The notes: generated by a model from the letters alone, not told the origin. 64,000 nt of DNA from Streptomyces pluripotens (GCF_000802245.2 NZ_CP021080.1:3596001-3660000); one strand, 5' to 3'; positions 27,343-36,416 are shown, counted from the stretch's first letter. A program made the numbers and translations.

Positions 27343-28113
27343 TCAGGCAGTGGTCCGGCGGCGGCCGGCGAAGACTCCGTAGGCGACCCCCGCGAGTCCG
27401 ACGGCGATGCCGGTCGCGCCGAGCACGCGCGCGGTGGTGTCGCTGCCGCCGGGGTCCGTGGTGGTGGGTGTCGTCCCGGTCTCGCCGGTCCGGTCGGAGG
27501 CGTCCTGGGCGTTGACCGAGCCGTGGTGGTCATCGGCCGCGGCCGACAGCTCCAGTACCGGGGCCGGGTTCTCCGGCTCTTCCTGGCCCTCCTGCGGCAC
27601 CTCGATCCAGCGCACGACCTCCTTGTTGGAGTACGTCTGGACCGCCTTGAACACCAACTGGCCGGTGTTCTCGGGAAGGGCGCCGATGGAGAGCGGGAAC
27701 TTCTGGAAGTAGCCGGGCTGGATGCCCTTGCCGTCGGCGGTCCAGGTGACCTTGGAGACGACCTCGTTGATCTTCCTGCCGTGCAGGGCCAGTGGCTGGT
27801 CGAGCTTGGTCTTGGTGACCTTCACGGACCAGCCGGCCAGGGGTTCGGGCATGACTGAGGCCAGCGGGTGGCTGGCAGGGAAGTTCACCTCAAGCCTGGT
27901 GGTCGAGGCGTTGTCGCGCTCATTGGGGACCTTGAAGTCGACGACCGCGTAGCCGCCCTTGGCCGCGGTGCCCTCGGGCTGCACGGTGACGTGCGCGAAC
28001 GCGGGGGCGGACAGGGTCAGGACGGTCACGCCCGCGACCGCGGCGGCGGCTGCGGCACGTGAGCCGATCCGGCGCGAGGTGGTACGTCGGGAGACGACGT
28101 GAGAAGCCTGCAT
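27343..28113 (-). CDS. YcnI-family copper-binding membrane-anchored protein
   Basis: A 256-residue protein with a signal peptide ending APAFA, so the mature protein begins with His (HVTVQPEGTA), the copper-binding N-terminus of YcnI/DUF1775. The beta domain includes VVDFKVPNERDNAST and a Trp-containing YSNKEVVRWIEVP near the end. A Thr/Gly-rich linker and one membrane helix (GATGIAVGLAGVAYGVFAG) with an Arg tail anchor it. It is the first gene of the copper operon (YcnI, SCO, PCuAC, CopCD, Dyp peroxidase); the promoter should lie in 28114-28269. Confidence 0.92.
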   Translation of the reverse strand: MQASHVVSRRTTSRRIGSRAAAAAAVAGVTVLTLSAPAFAHVTVQPEGTAAKGGYAVVDFKVPNERDNASTTRLEVNFPASHPLASVMPEPLAGWSVKVTKTKLDQPLALHGRKINEVVSKVTWTADGKGIQPGYFQKFPLSIGALPENTGQLVFKAVQTYSNKEVVRWIEVPQEGQEEPENPAPVLELSAAADDHHGSVNAQDASDRTGETGTTPTTTDPGGSDTTARVLGATGIAVGLAGVAYGVFAGRRRTTA

Positions 28114-28269
28114 GGCAGGAGCACTCCACTCCGTGTGAGTCCGGTGATGGTGAGAGATGCGCGTGCGGGTGGCCGGGGCACTCGGCTTCGTCGGCCGTGC
28201 GCACGCGTGCGAGCCGGGCGACGGCCGCCTCTCTCCACCGGTGGTGCGCAGTGGTCGGGGCGCGTCGCG

Positions 28270-29145
28270 TCAGGCCGCGAGGAGGAAGGCGCCAGCGGGC
28301 GGGCCGCGTCGGATCACCGTGTGCTGGAGCGCGGTGGTGTGCGGGGCGGGTGGGTCGTCCGAAGCGGTACGGCGGCCGTGTGCGGCCGGCCCGGCGACGG
28401 GCACCAGCCCGGTGCACAGGAGGTGTGTCAGCGTGAGCGCCGCACGCAGCGATCGTACGAGCGCAGCCTCGGCGACTCCGTGCGCCGACAGTCCGATCAG
28501 CCGCAGCACGGCCAGGTCACCTCGGCGCAGCAGCCAGCCTGCGGTCACCGCCGCGAGGACGTGGCCGAGCAGCATCGGCAGCGAGGGAAGCAGCGCCGAA
28601 CAGCAGTCGGCGGCGGTGTCGCGTGCGTGCTGCAGGCTGCCCATGGCGGTCAGCGGTCGGCCCTGGCGGTCGATGAGGTGCGCATCGAGGAGTAGCCGGA
28701 AGGCGTGCCCGGGGGTGAGGGACGCTGAGCTCGATCCGCACAGCAGTCGCGAGGCCTGCTCGACGAGTGCCGTGTCGTTCAGCGAGGAGCCGGTGGCCAC
28801 GCCCGCCGACTCCGCAGTGCCCGCCGATCCCGCAGTGCCCGCCGACCTTGCTGTGCCCAGAGCGACCGCCTGCTGACCCAGCCCGAACAGCGTGTGCAGG
28901 GTGATCTGGCCGAGTGCGAGGAGTGCGGCGATGCCCGGAAGCGACCGCGTCCGTCCGGCGAGCGGCACCACGAGCAGCAGGCAGCAGAGGAAACCCACGC
29001 CCAGCGTCCACAGCGGCACCCGTGCGCCGGAGGCCAGCGCGTGCCCGGCCGCAGCCAGCACGACGCAGACCGCGGCGAACACCGCGGCCCGCAGGATCCG
29101 GAGCCCGGCTCCGGGGTGCGCCGGGTGTGGGCGGGGGGCAGTCAT
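28270..29145 (-). CDS. Multi-pass membrane protein of unknown function
   Basis: A 291-residue membrane protein that starts at ATG 29145 (MTAPRPHPAHPGAG). Four or five helices: AAVFAAVCVVLAAAGHAL, VGFLCCLLLVVPLAG, the LLALGQITLHTLFGLG helix and later LLGHVLAAVTAGWLL. A Ser/Ala/Gly linker in the middle (AGTAGSAGTAESAG) comes from short imperfect DNA repeats near 28800-28850. It resembles actinobacterial integral membrane proteins found next to copper operons, but I cannot name a function. It is divergent from the HATPase gene at 29331. Confidence 0.75.
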   Translation of the reverse strand: MTAPRPHPAHPGAGLRILRAAVFAAVCVVLAAAGHALASGARVPLWTLGVGFLCCLLLVVPLAGRTRSLPGIAALLALGQITLHTLFGLGQQAVALGTARSAGTAGSAGTAESAGVATGSSLNDTALVEQASRLLCGSSSASLTPGHAFRLLLDAHLIDRQGRPLTAMGSLQHARDTAADCCSALLPSLPMLLGHVLAAVTAGWLLRRGDLAVLRLIGLSAHGVAEAALVRSLRAALTLTHLLCTGLVPVAGPAAHGRRTASDDPPAPHTTALQHTVIRRGPPAGAFLLAA

Positions 29146-29330
29146 GGCGGCCTCATCATCCCACTGCCCGTGACGGCGCCCTGCGGCAGGGCGCCGGAGG
29201 TACCCCACGTACACCGTTTTGCCCCTGGGCGCATCGGCCGTATGGGAGGGGTCACGTCAACGGAGTGCTTATGGCCGCCTACGGGGGCAATACCTATCGG
29301 TATGTCGAGCCGCGGCCAGGAGGCTGGAGC

Positions 29331-29777
29331 ATGAGCATCTGGTGGTCACTCCATCTGCGCCGCGAGGCCGCGAGCGTGCCACTCGCCCGACGGCTGCTGA
29401 TCGGTGCCATGGAGACGGCGGGCGTCGATCCGGAGATCTCCTACGACCTGTCCGTCGCATTAGGCGAGGCCTGTGCGAACGCCGTCGAGCACGGCGGGAC
29501 CGTCACCGCCGTGGGCCCCTCGGAGGCGTACCGGGTGACCGCGTACCTGGACGGTGAGAAGTGCCGGATCGAAGTGGCCGACTCCGGTCCCGGACTCAGC
29601 GCCCGCGCCCGGGACATCCGGCCCGCCCACCCGGACGCCGAGCACGGCCGCGGACTCTGTCTGATCCGGGAACTGGCCGATCACGTGCACATCGGCAGGC
29701 CCGGTCGGGGTGGGACGGTGGTCAGTTTCGACAAGATCCTCAAGTGGCGGAAGGACGCGCCGCTGCTGGCGGTGTAG
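29331..29777 (+). CDS. HATPase_c anti-sigma/serine-kinase-like protein with a TTA codon
   Basis: A 148-residue RsbW/SpoIIAB-like ATP-binding protein. N box: ALGEACANAVEHGG; G1: EVADSGPGLS; G2: HGRGLCLIRELADHV; then GGTVVSFDKILKW. Such proteins phosphorylate an anti-sigma antagonist or bind a sigma factor. AGGAGG seven bases before ATG 29331 supports this start; ATG 29271 is an upstream alternative. Codon 44 is TTA (29460-29462), rare in Streptomyces and read only by bldA tRNA, so translation may depend on development. No sigma gene is adjacent. Confidence 0.85.
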   Translation: MSIWWSLHLRREAASVPLARRLLIGAMETAGVDPEISYDLSVALGEACANAVEHGGTVTAVGPSEAYRVTAYLDGEKCRIEVADSGPGLSARARDIRPAHPDAEHGRGLCLIRELADHVHIGRPGRGGTVVSFDKILKWRKDAPLLAV

Positions 29778-29895
29778 CGCTGGTGGCGGGCACGGAGGGA
29801 ACGCTGCGGGATGGGGCGGAGGGCTGCCTCCAACCGGATGTTCCGGGACTGCGGCTGGTGCGGCGACGATGTCCGCAGCGGCCGTCGGTCCGGGC

Positions 29896-30348
29896 TCAGC
29901 AGCCGTCGTCCTCGGGCACGAAGGACATCCGGTCACCGACCTGAATCGCCAGGGCGCGCTGGTAGGTTCCCCTTCCGACCTGGTACCAGATCTCGTCCCT
30001 GGACTTCTTGCCGTTCACGTCGTCCAATTCGACGCACCAGCGTTCCGGGCGGATCACCTTGCGGTAGGTCTCCGTGCCCTGCCGCACCGTGCTGCACACG
30101 GTGGTGTGCTCAGTGGTGTACCAGGTGCGCTTCTTGCTGCCACGGCCAGAGGTGTGCCGCACCCGTGTGGTGCCAGGCCGGCAGCGTTTGACCATGCGGG
30201 GTCGGGTCGCGCGCCTGGTCTGCTGCGGGAGGTGCCGCGTACCGTCCAGTCGGCCCGAGACGCTGCTGGCTCCGGCGCAGGCGGTAAGGGCCGCCGCTGT
30301 CGCCAGGACCGCTAGGGCGAGCGCCGTCCGGCGTATGTGGTGCCGCAC
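29896..30348 (-). CDS. Small lipoprotein of unknown function
   Basis: A 150-residue secreted lipoprotein: hydrophobic start ALALAVLATAAALTACAG with lipobox at Cys24. The mature part is basic and has four Cys residues, including those in CRPGTTRVRHTSG, TTVCSTVRQGTETY and ERWCVELDD, which could form disulphides. The Arg-rich segment after the lipobox may contact the wall or envelope. I do not recognise the family. Its terminator region faces the HATPase gene. Confidence 0.7.
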   Translation of the reverse strand: MRHHIRRTALALAVLATAAALTACAGASSVSGRLDGTRHLPQQTRRATRPRMVKRCRPGTTRVRHTSGRGSKKRTWYTTEHTTVCSTVRQGTETYRKVIRPERWCVELDDVNGKKSRDEIWYQVGRGTYQRALAIQVGDRMSFVPEDDGC

Positions 30349-30423
30349 TTTTCTCCTTCGACTCGTCGGTCACCCTCGAGAGAACGAGCCCTTCGCGTCC
30401 GGCAGGTGGTGGAGCCCTCAGGA

Positions 30424-30454
30424 GTATTCCGGACACTGGCCGGATCCGGAATAC
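30424..30454. repeat. Inverted repeat, 10-bp perfect arms
   Basis: GTATTCCGGA (30424-30433) and its exact complement TCCGGAATAC (30445-30454), with an 11-base spacer, lie about 80 bases upstream of the lipoprotein start and 290 bases before the acetyltransferase. The arms are AT-richer than surrounding DNA. It could be a regulator site. The rest of 30349-30746 holds no convincing gene. Confidence 0.5.
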
Positions 30455-30746
30455 ACTGCAGGGCGCCTGGCTGTGCCCTGGCCGTCAAGGGGGGCCGAAC
30501 CTGCAATGTCCGTGTGACGACCAGCCCGAACCCCGTCTACGCGGACGACGGCGCTCTGGGAACTGGTGCCCGTATCCCTGCCCACGTCGCCCACGACCAC
30601 CGGGACGCTGCTCGTCCGGCCGGTGCCGCTTCCGGCGAACCGTCGGCTGACGGTCGTGTGGCGCCGAGGAATCGGGGCCCGTCCACCGGCTGACGCGGCT
30701 TGTCTCTCCTGAGGTCGGTGGTGCGACAGCCTCTAGGGTGCTGTGC

Positions 30747-31310
30747 ATGCGTATCCAGACCGAGGAGATACCGGACGACGTGACGCTGCGGCTCCTCGCC
30801 CGCGGGGATGCGGACGCGCTCTGTGCGGCGTACGTGGAGAACCGCGGGCACCTCGAACCCTGGGAGCCGGTCAGACCGGAGTCGTTCTTCACTGCGGCAG
30901 GACAGTCCGAACGCGTGCACGGGCTGCTGCGGCAGTTCGCCGAGGGGTCCGCGGTGCCCCTGGTCCTCGTGGCGGCGGACGGCCGGATCGTCGGGACCAT
31001 CACCCTGTCGGGAATTTCGCGGGGCCCCTTTTGCAGCGCACATCTGGGGTACTGGGTCGCCGCCGACCGGCAGAACCGTGGACTGGCCAGCTCTGCCGTG
31101 GAGGGCGTCTGCCGGATGGCGCGGGACACGGCGGGGCTGCACCGGATCGAGGCGTCCACGCTGCCGGACAACACCGGCTCGCAGCGGGTGCTGGCGAAAT
31201 GCGGTTTCGAACCGATCGGTACGGCCCGGGGCTACCTGCACATCAACGGCGCCTGGCGGGACTGCCGGCTCTTCCAGCGGATCCTGCACGACCGTGGTCC
31301 GGCCCTGTGA
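30747..31310 (+). CDS. GNAT N-acetyltransferase (RimJ/RimL type)
   Basis: A 187-residue acetyltransferase. The GNAT core is visible: IVGTITLSGI (strand 4), HLGYWVAADRQNRGLASSAVEGVC (pyrophosphate-binding Q/RxxGxG/A equivalent), RIEASTLPDNTGSQRVLAKCGFEPIG, and the family end GYLHINGAWRDCRLFQRIL. RimJ/RimL homologues acetylate ribosomal-protein or other N-termini. ATG 30747 is favoured; an in-frame start nine bases earlier has no better context. It is followed by a strong bidirectional terminator. Confidence 0.88.
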   Translation: MRIQTEEIPDDVTLRLLARGDADALCAAYVENRGHLEPWEPVRPESFFTAAGQSERVHGLLRQFAEGSAVPLVLVAADGRIVGTITLSGISRGPFCSAHLGYWVAADRQNRGLASSAVEGVCRMARDTAGLHRIEASTLPDNTGSQRVLAKCGFEPIGTARGYLHINGAWRDCRLFQRILHDRGPAL

Positions 31311-31372
31311 GGGCGGTTCACGAGCACCCTCCCCCTAGGCACGTGAAGTCTGCACAGGCGTGCGGACGCGTC

Positions 31373-31405
31373 GATGGCCGGGCACCTCACGGGTGCCCGG
31401 CCATC
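31373..31405. terminator. Strong bidirectional hairpin terminator
   Basis: A perfect 14-bp stem (GATGGCCGGGCACC with GGTGCCCGGCCATC) around the 5-base loop TCACG, placed between the convergent acetyltransferase and aminopeptidase P genes. There is no long T run, as is usual in Streptomyces. Confidence 0.85.
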
Positions 31406-31422
31406 AGTGTTCTCCCAGTCCT

Positions 31423-32883
31423 TCAGCCCTTCAGCGACGCCATCCACGCCTCGACCTCGTCGGAGCGGCGCGGCAGGCCCGCAGAGAGGTTTCGGTTGCC
31501 GTCCTCGGTGACGAGGATGTCGTCCTCGATGCGGACGCCGATGCCCCGGTACTCCTCCGGGACCGTCACGTCGTCGGCCTGGAAGTACAGGCCCGGTTCG
31601 ACGGTGAGCACCATGCCCGGCTCCAGCGTGGCGTCCACGTAGGTCTCCGTCCGTGCGGCCGCGCAGTCGTGTACGTCCATGCCGAGCATGTGGCCGGTGC
31701 CGTGCAGGGTCCAGCGGCGCTGCAGGCCGAGCTCCAGGACGCGTTCGACCGGACCGTCGGCCAGGCCCCACTCGACGAGTTTCGCGGCGAGCACACGCTG
31801 GGCCGCGTCATGGAAGTCACGGTACTTGGCGCCCGGCCTGACGGCCGCGATACCGGCCTCCTGGGCCTCGAACACGGCGTCGTAGATCTTCTTCTGGATC
31901 TCGCTGTACGTGCCGTTGACCGGCAGCGTGCGGGTGACGTCGGCCGTGTACAACGTGTGCGTCTCCACGCCCGCGTCCAGCAGGAGCAGGTCGCCGGAGC
32001 GGACCGGGCCGTCGTTGCGGACCCAGTGCAGGGTGCAGGCGTGCGGGCCGGCCGCGCAGATGGAGCCGTAGCCGACGTCGTTGCCCTCCACGCGCGCGCG
32101 GAGGAAGAAGGTGCCTTCGATGTAGCGCTCGCTGGTCGCCTCCGCCTTGTCCAGGACCTTGACGACGTCCTTGAAGCCGCGCACCGTCGAGTCGACGGCC
32201 TTCTGCAGCTCACCGACCTCGAACTCGTCCTTGATCAGCCGGGCCTCGGAGAGGAAGACGCGCAGTTCCTCGTCGCGCTCGGCGGTGACCTTGTCGGTCA
32301 GCGCCGCTTCGATCCCCGCGTCGTAGCCGCGTACGACCCGTACCGGACCGGTGGCCTCGCGCAGCCGGTCGGCCAGTTCCCGCACGTCGGAGGCGGGGAT
32401 GCCGTAGAGCCGTCCGGCCTCAGTGAGGGAGTGGCGGCGGCCCACCCACAGTTCGCCCTGACCGGAGAGCCAGAACTCACCGTTCTCGCGGTTGGAGCGC
32501 GGCAGCAGGTAGATCGTCTCCGTGTGGCCGTCGGCAGTGGGTTCCAGGACCAGCACGCCGTCCTCGGTCTGGTCGCCGGTGAGGTAGGTGTACTCGACGG
32601 AGGAGCGGAAGGGGTATTCAGTGTCGTTCGAGCGGGTCTTCAGGTTGCCCGCGGGGATCACCAGGCGCTCGCCCGGGAAGCGGGCGGAGAGCGCGGCACG
32701 GCGACGCGCGGTGTGCCCGGCCTGTTCGATCGGCTGCAGGTCACGCAGCTCTGTGTCGGCCCAACCGGACTTCATGTTCTCGGCCAGCTCGTCGGAGACA
32801 CCCGGGTACAGGCCGTTCTTCCGCTGCTTGATGGGCTCGTCGGACTCAGTCTCCGGGGTCTCCGGGTTGAGTTCGTCGGACAC
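31423..32883 (-). CDS. pepP: Xaa-Pro aminopeptidase (aminopeptidase P)
   Basis: A 486-residue M24B peptidase that releases N-terminal residues before proline. The N-terminal domain holds RRAALSARFPGERLVIPAG; the catalytic pita-bread domain has the two-metal ligands LLLLDAGVETHTLYTADVTR (Asp, Asp), HGTGHMLGMDVHD (His), VLTVEPGLYF (Glu) and GVRIEDDILVT (Glu). GTG 32883 is preceded by GAGGAGGATCAC, an excellent ribosome site, and begins the Asp/Glu-rich VSDELNPETPETE leader. Length is normal for the family. Confidence 0.93.
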   Translation of the reverse strand: MSDELNPETPETESDEPIKQRKNGLYPGVSDELAENMKSGWADTELRDLQPIEQAGHTARRRAALSARFPGERLVIPAGNLKTRSNDTEYPFRSSVEYTYLTGDQTEDGVLVLEPTADGHTETIYLLPRSNRENGEFWLSGQGELWVGRRHSLTEAGRLYGIPASDVRELADRLREATGPVRVVRGYDAGIEAALTDKVTAERDEELRVFLSEARLIKDEFEVGELQKAVDSTVRGFKDVVKVLDKAEATSERYIEGTFFLRARVEGNDVGYGSICAAGPHACTLHWVRNDGPVRSGDLLLLDAGVETHTLYTADVTRTLPVNGTYSEIQKKIYDAVFEAQEAGIAAVRPGAKYRDFHDAAQRVLAAKLVEWGLADGPVERVLELGLQRRWTLHGTGHMLGMDVHDCAAARTETYVDATLEPGMVLTVEPGLYFQADDVTVPEEYRGIGVRIEDDILVTEDGNRNLSAGLPRRSDEVEAWMASLKG

Positions 32884-33032
32884 GTGATCCTCCTCGGTAC
32901 GCCATGTGATCTCCCCCGGGGCCCGGGACGCTCGTGCTTGTGGCCGAGCGGGGGCCTCCATCATCGTACGGTCGTACCGGGGCGGGGTCAGGGTTGGACG
33001 ACCTGTTATGCCCGCTCATGCCAGCCGAGTGC

Positions 33033-34415
33033 TCAGTCGAAGCGCGCCGCCAGCAGCACCACGTCCTCGTCGCTGTCCGCCGTGTCCAGGCCGTCCGGTA
33101 GGAGTGCGCGCAGGACGTGGTCGACCATGGCGTTGGGATCGTGCCGCAGCGCGCGCGGGATGCCCGCGGCGGTCGCGTGCAGCCGGGCGAAGGCGCGGTC
33201 CATCGGCTCGCCGGTGCGCTGCAGCAGCCCGTCGGTGTAGAGCAGAACCGTCTCGCCGGGCTCGGCCCGGATCTCCACGCTGGGTGCCTCCCAACAGGCG
33301 AGCATGCCGAGCGGCGCGGAGACGGAGGTCTCGGCGAACTCGGTGCGCCGCTCGCCGATCAACAGGGGCGGGCTGTGCCCGGCACCGGCCAGGGTGACCC
33401 TGCGCAGGACGGGCTCGCAGTAGGCGAACAGGGCCGTCGCCGAGCGGGCTGGCTCGGTGAGCCGTAGCAGCAGTTCCAGGTCGGACAGGACGGCGACGGG
33501 ATCCTCGCCCTCCATCACGGCGTAGGCGCGCAGCGATGCGCGCAGCCGGCCCATGGCGGCCACTGCGCTGGGCCCGGAGCCGGTGACCGAGCCGACGCAG
33601 AGGCCGAGGGCGGCGTCCGGCAGCGGCAGTGCGTCGTACCAGTCGCCGCCGCCGCGAGGGCCGGTGCGGTGTTGGGCGGCGAGTTGCACACCGGCCACGC
33701 GGGGCAGCCGGGAGGGCAGCAGTTCCTCGGTCACGGTCGCCACGTACGCGCGGGTCCGCTCCAGTTCCAGCAGTCGGGCGAGGTGCTCGACGGCGTGCCG
33801 GACGTAGAGCCCGGCGAGGTGCCGCTGCCGTTCGTGCGGCTCGGCCGGCTCGTCGTAGAGCCAAGCGGCGGTGCCGAGGTGCCCGGTGCCCTCGGTGGCC
33901 AGGGGGAGGGCGTAGCTGGCGGCGTAGCCCAGGCGGGCGGCCACGTCGCGGTGACGGGGGTCGAGGCCGTCCTCGGCGAGCAGATCCGAGTGGACGTTCT
34001 CGGCGCCCTCCCCCGTGCCGTACAGCAGTGAGCCGCGCGGGACGGTCTCGATGTGGCCGAGGTCGGCGCGGCCCAGGCCGAGCCCGACGGTGGTACGGGG
34101 GCCGAGCCCGTCACCGGGTTTCAGCACGACGAGGCCGCGGCGGGCGCCGACGAGGACGGCCCCGGCGCGCAGCAGTTCGTGCAATGCGGCGTCCAGCGCG
34201 TTGGTGCGGGAGAGACGCTCGGTGAGTTCGTGGAGGGTCGTGAGGTCGGAAACCCAGCTGGCCAGCCGGTCCTGGAGGAGGGTTCCGGGGGCCGGGGTGT
34301 TCGGCGCGGGCACGGGAGCGGCGCCCGGTGCGGGGGGAGAAGGCGCGACAGTGTGTGCGGGCGTCGGAACCGCTGGATCGATTCCGGCCACTTTCGCTGG
34401 GTGCGGGGCGTTCAT
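33033..34415 (-). CDS. GAF plus PP2C/SpoIIE-type phosphatase homologue with altered active site
   Basis: A 460-residue RsbU-like protein: Pro-rich N-terminus (1-45), GAF-like sensor (about 55-215) and a C-terminal PP2C-SpoIIE domain from about 235. First metal-site motif GGGDWYDALPL is intact, and AGHSPPLL, VLLYTDGLL and SDEDVVLLAARFD are present. But the second motif, normally GDVxGHG, reads VGSVTGSG: the Asp and His are both Ser. Loss of that metal-binding Asp suggests weak or absent phosphatase activity. The family normally dephosphorylates anti-anti-sigma factors. ATG 34415 fits. Confidence 0.87.
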   Translation of the reverse strand: MNAPHPAKVAGIDPAVPTPAHTVAPSPPAPGAAPVPAPNTPAPGTLLQDRLASWVSDLTTLHELTERLSRTNALDAALHELLRAGAVLVGARRGLVVLKPGDGLGPRTTVGLGLGRADLGHIETVPRGSLLYGTGEGAENVHSDLLAEDGLDPRHRDVAARLGYAASYALPLATEGTGHLGTAAWLYDEPAEPHERQRHLAGLYVRHAVEHLARLLELERTRAYVATVTEELLPSRLPRVAGVQLAAQHRTGPRGGGDWYDALPLPDAALGLCVGSVTGSGPSAVAAMGRLRASLRAYAVMEGEDPVAVLSDLELLLRLTEPARSATALFAYCEPVLRRVTLAGAGHSPPLLIGERRTEFAETSVSAPLGMLACWEAPSVEIRAEPGETVLLYTDGLLQRTGEPMDRAFARLHATAAGIPRALRHDPNAMVDHVLRALLPDGLDTADSDEDVVLLAARFD

Positions 34416-35025
34416 GGCGTCCGGCCTTCAGACCAGTGCGTATTGCTGGGAAGCATCGCAAACCCCCATGTCATTCTGCGCCGCTAGCAGTGTCTCCACA
34501 TGTACACGCACTCGTGAGGGGATGTCCAGCATTGTCCTGCTGGGATTCCTGGTGTCCATGGGCGGGAAGTGGGTTTCCTCGAACCCCTTGCCTTACTGTC
34601 AAGTTGGCTTGAAACTGCCTCGGGTAACGGTTCATTGCGGTCGACTGGCTCTGCTCCACAGAGCGTCACAGCGGTCGTGATGGGTACGTACTCGGAGAAG
34701 GCCAGGGGTGGTTGGGGGCCGCCCGGAACCTGGCGACGGACCCGGGCGTCATAGCCACCGACGGCCGAGCCCTATCCTCCCGTGGCGGAGGCGGAGAGAC
34801 ATACGTGCGACGGCAAACGCCATACTTCGCCACCCCCACGCCGCAGCCGTGCTTCTGACGGACGCACCATGGACGCGGACGCGGCCCATGCTCGACCCCC
34901 TGGGGTTCCCCTCGCGGTGCGCGGGGGCGTGATGCGCCAACAGGTACGCACGGTGAAGTGATCGACACATGGTGTGATGTGGCCCACGGTGTTGCCAGCG
35001 GTGCAACGGAAAGGAACGAGCGCTC
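34416..35025. other. Divergent intergenic region, no firm gene
   Basis: About 600 bases between the PP2C-like gene and the prim-pol-like gene. Two very short frames have some appeal: a 17-codon GTG frame at 34804 behind ggaggcggagag, and a 30-codon ATG frame at 34870-34962 (MDADAAHARPPGVPLAVRGG). Neither can be supported further. Promoters for both flanking genes should lie here. Confidence 0.4.
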
Positions 35026-35691
35026 ATGCGCGAGATCCCCGGAAGGCGACGCAGGCTCCTGTCCAGGCGGAACGACGGGCAGCCTGAGCCGATCGGCGCG
35101 GCCCTGACCTTCGCGACGGAATGGCAGTGGCCGGTACTGCCGGGCGTGGCCCCGGACCCGCGCGGACAGGCCCGCTGCGCCTGCCCCGACCCGGAGTGCA
35201 CGGTGCCCGGTGCACATCCCCTCGACCCCGGTCTGCTCGCCGCCACCACCGACGCGCGGATGGTGCGTTGGTGGTGGACCAATCGACCGAGCGCGTCGAT
35301 CATCCTGGCCACCGGCGGCCAAGCGCCCTGCGCGGTCAGTCTGCCGGCCCTGGCCGCGTCCCGTGCCCTCGTGCTGCTCGACCGGCGCGGCATGCGCCTC
35401 GGTCCGGTGATCGCCTCGCCCACCCGCTGGGCGCTGCTGGTGGAGCCGTACTCCATGGAGCAGTTGGGCGAACTACTCTATGCCAGGGACTTCGTCCCCG
35501 GCTCCCTCCGTTTCCACGGTGAGGGCGGCTATCTCGCACTGCCGCCGTCCGAGACCGGTACGGGGGCCGTTCGCTGGGAACGTGCTCCGCTGCCGGGCTC
35601 CGCCACGCCGTGGGTGCCCGATGTGGAGGCCGTGGTGGACGCGGTCGTCGACGCCCTCACTCGTACGGGTGTGAGCGCGCCCGAGTTGTAG
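35026..35691 (+). CDS. Prim-pol-like (AEP superfamily) protein, divergent
   Basis: A 221-residue protein of the type annotated as bifunctional DNA primase/polymerase in Streptomyces. Recognisable: ALTFATEWQWPVLPG at the N-terminus, the CACPDPECTVPGAHP zinc-knuckle-like segment, MVRWWWTNRPSASIILATGG and a C-terminal Val/Asp-rich helix. The catalytic DxD of active prim-pol enzymes is not evident (contrast GVDLDTK in the homologue at 58411), so it may not be catalytic. ATG 35026 follows ggaaaggaacgagcgctc. Confidence 0.7.
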   Translation: MREIPGRRRRLLSRRNDGQPEPIGAALTFATEWQWPVLPGVAPDPRGQARCACPDPECTVPGAHPLDPGLLAATTDARMVRWWWTNRPSASIILATGGQAPCAVSLPALAASRALVLLDRRGMRLGPVIASPTRWALLVEPYSMEQLGELLYARDFVPGSLRFHGEGGYLALPPSETGTGAVRWERAPLPGSATPWVPDVEAVVDAVVDALTRTGVSAPEL

Positions 35692-35745
35692 GGGTGTCCG
35701 GCGCGGAGGGGCGGGCGGGGCTCCGGCGCTCGATATCTTCCGCAT

Positions 35746-36363
35746 ATGCTGCGAATTTCCGGGCGGCACGGCAGACGGCTGCCGCTCCATAGCGGGCCGG
35801 GCCACCGAAAGCGCGGGCCGGCCCCCCGCAGGTTCCGTCTGGCCGCCCTCGTGGGTGCCGTGACGGCCGCCGTCGTGCTGCCGCTTGCCGTGGCGTCCGC
35901 GAGGCAGGTGGGCGACGCCGGCCGGGCCGTCGTGCCGGCCGCTCCCCGCGCTGCCGGCACCCGGGTTCGCCCGGTCACCGTCGGGCGTTCTCCCCGGCCG
36001 CTCGGCCCGGACCTGGCCACTGGTGCCCGTTGCGGGCCGGAACTCACCTCGCCGCAGGGCTTCGAGGCGCAGACCTGTGTGCTGACCCAGGGTGCCGAGA
36101 CCTGGGCGCGCGCCTACTACCGCAATGCCACCGGGGAGCCGCTGGACGCGGAGCTGAGCTTGCTGGGGCCGGACGGTCGGACCGTGCAGATGCACTGCGT
36201 CACGGGGGCCGATGACGAGCCCGGCACCTGCGAGACGCCGCGCGAGCACACCAGGGGTGCGCCGGACACCTACCTGGCCGTCAGCGAGTTCGCCGTACCC
36301 GGGACCGATGGTGCGCTGCTGTTGCGCTCGGGCAGCAACGCCCCTGAGGGCAAAGGCAGTTGA
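35746..36363 (+). CDS. Membrane-anchored or secreted protein of unknown function
   Basis: A 205-residue protein with a long basic N-terminus (about 30 residues, Arg/His/Pro-rich), one hydrophobic segment LAALVGAVTAAVVLPLAVA (about 32-52), then an extracytoplasmic part with four cysteines (ARCGPELTSPQGFEAQTCVLT, MHCVTGADDEPGTCE) likely forming two disulphides. The region ELSLLGPDGRTVQMHC suggests an Ig-like beta fold. I do not recognise it further. A hairpin at 36417-36456 follows. Confidence 0.7.
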   Translation: MLRISGRHGRRLPLHSGPGHRKRGPAPRRFRLAALVGAVTAAVVLPLAVASARQVGDAGRAVVPAAPRAAGTRVRPVTVGRSPRPLGPDLATGARCGPELTSPQGFEAQTCVLTQGAETWARAYYRNATGEPLDAELSLLGPDGRTVQMHCVTGADDEPGTCETPREHTRGAPDTYLAVSEFAVPGTDGALLLRSGSNAPEGKGS

Positions 36364-36416
36364 GGCGTCACGGTACTTCGTTGCCGGGGCGGGGTCGCAC
36401 CTGCGGACAGAGAAAG

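Noticed and set aside
30512..30700. Short plus-strand frame containing LVPVSLPTSPTTTGTLLV
   Set aside because: Protein-like in part, but no start codon with a ribosome site and no family match; could be a relic, not supportable.
31360..33240. 626-codon plus-strand frame over aminopeptidase P
   Set aside because: Runs through a strong terminator hairpin and is antisense to a gene with all five metal ligands.
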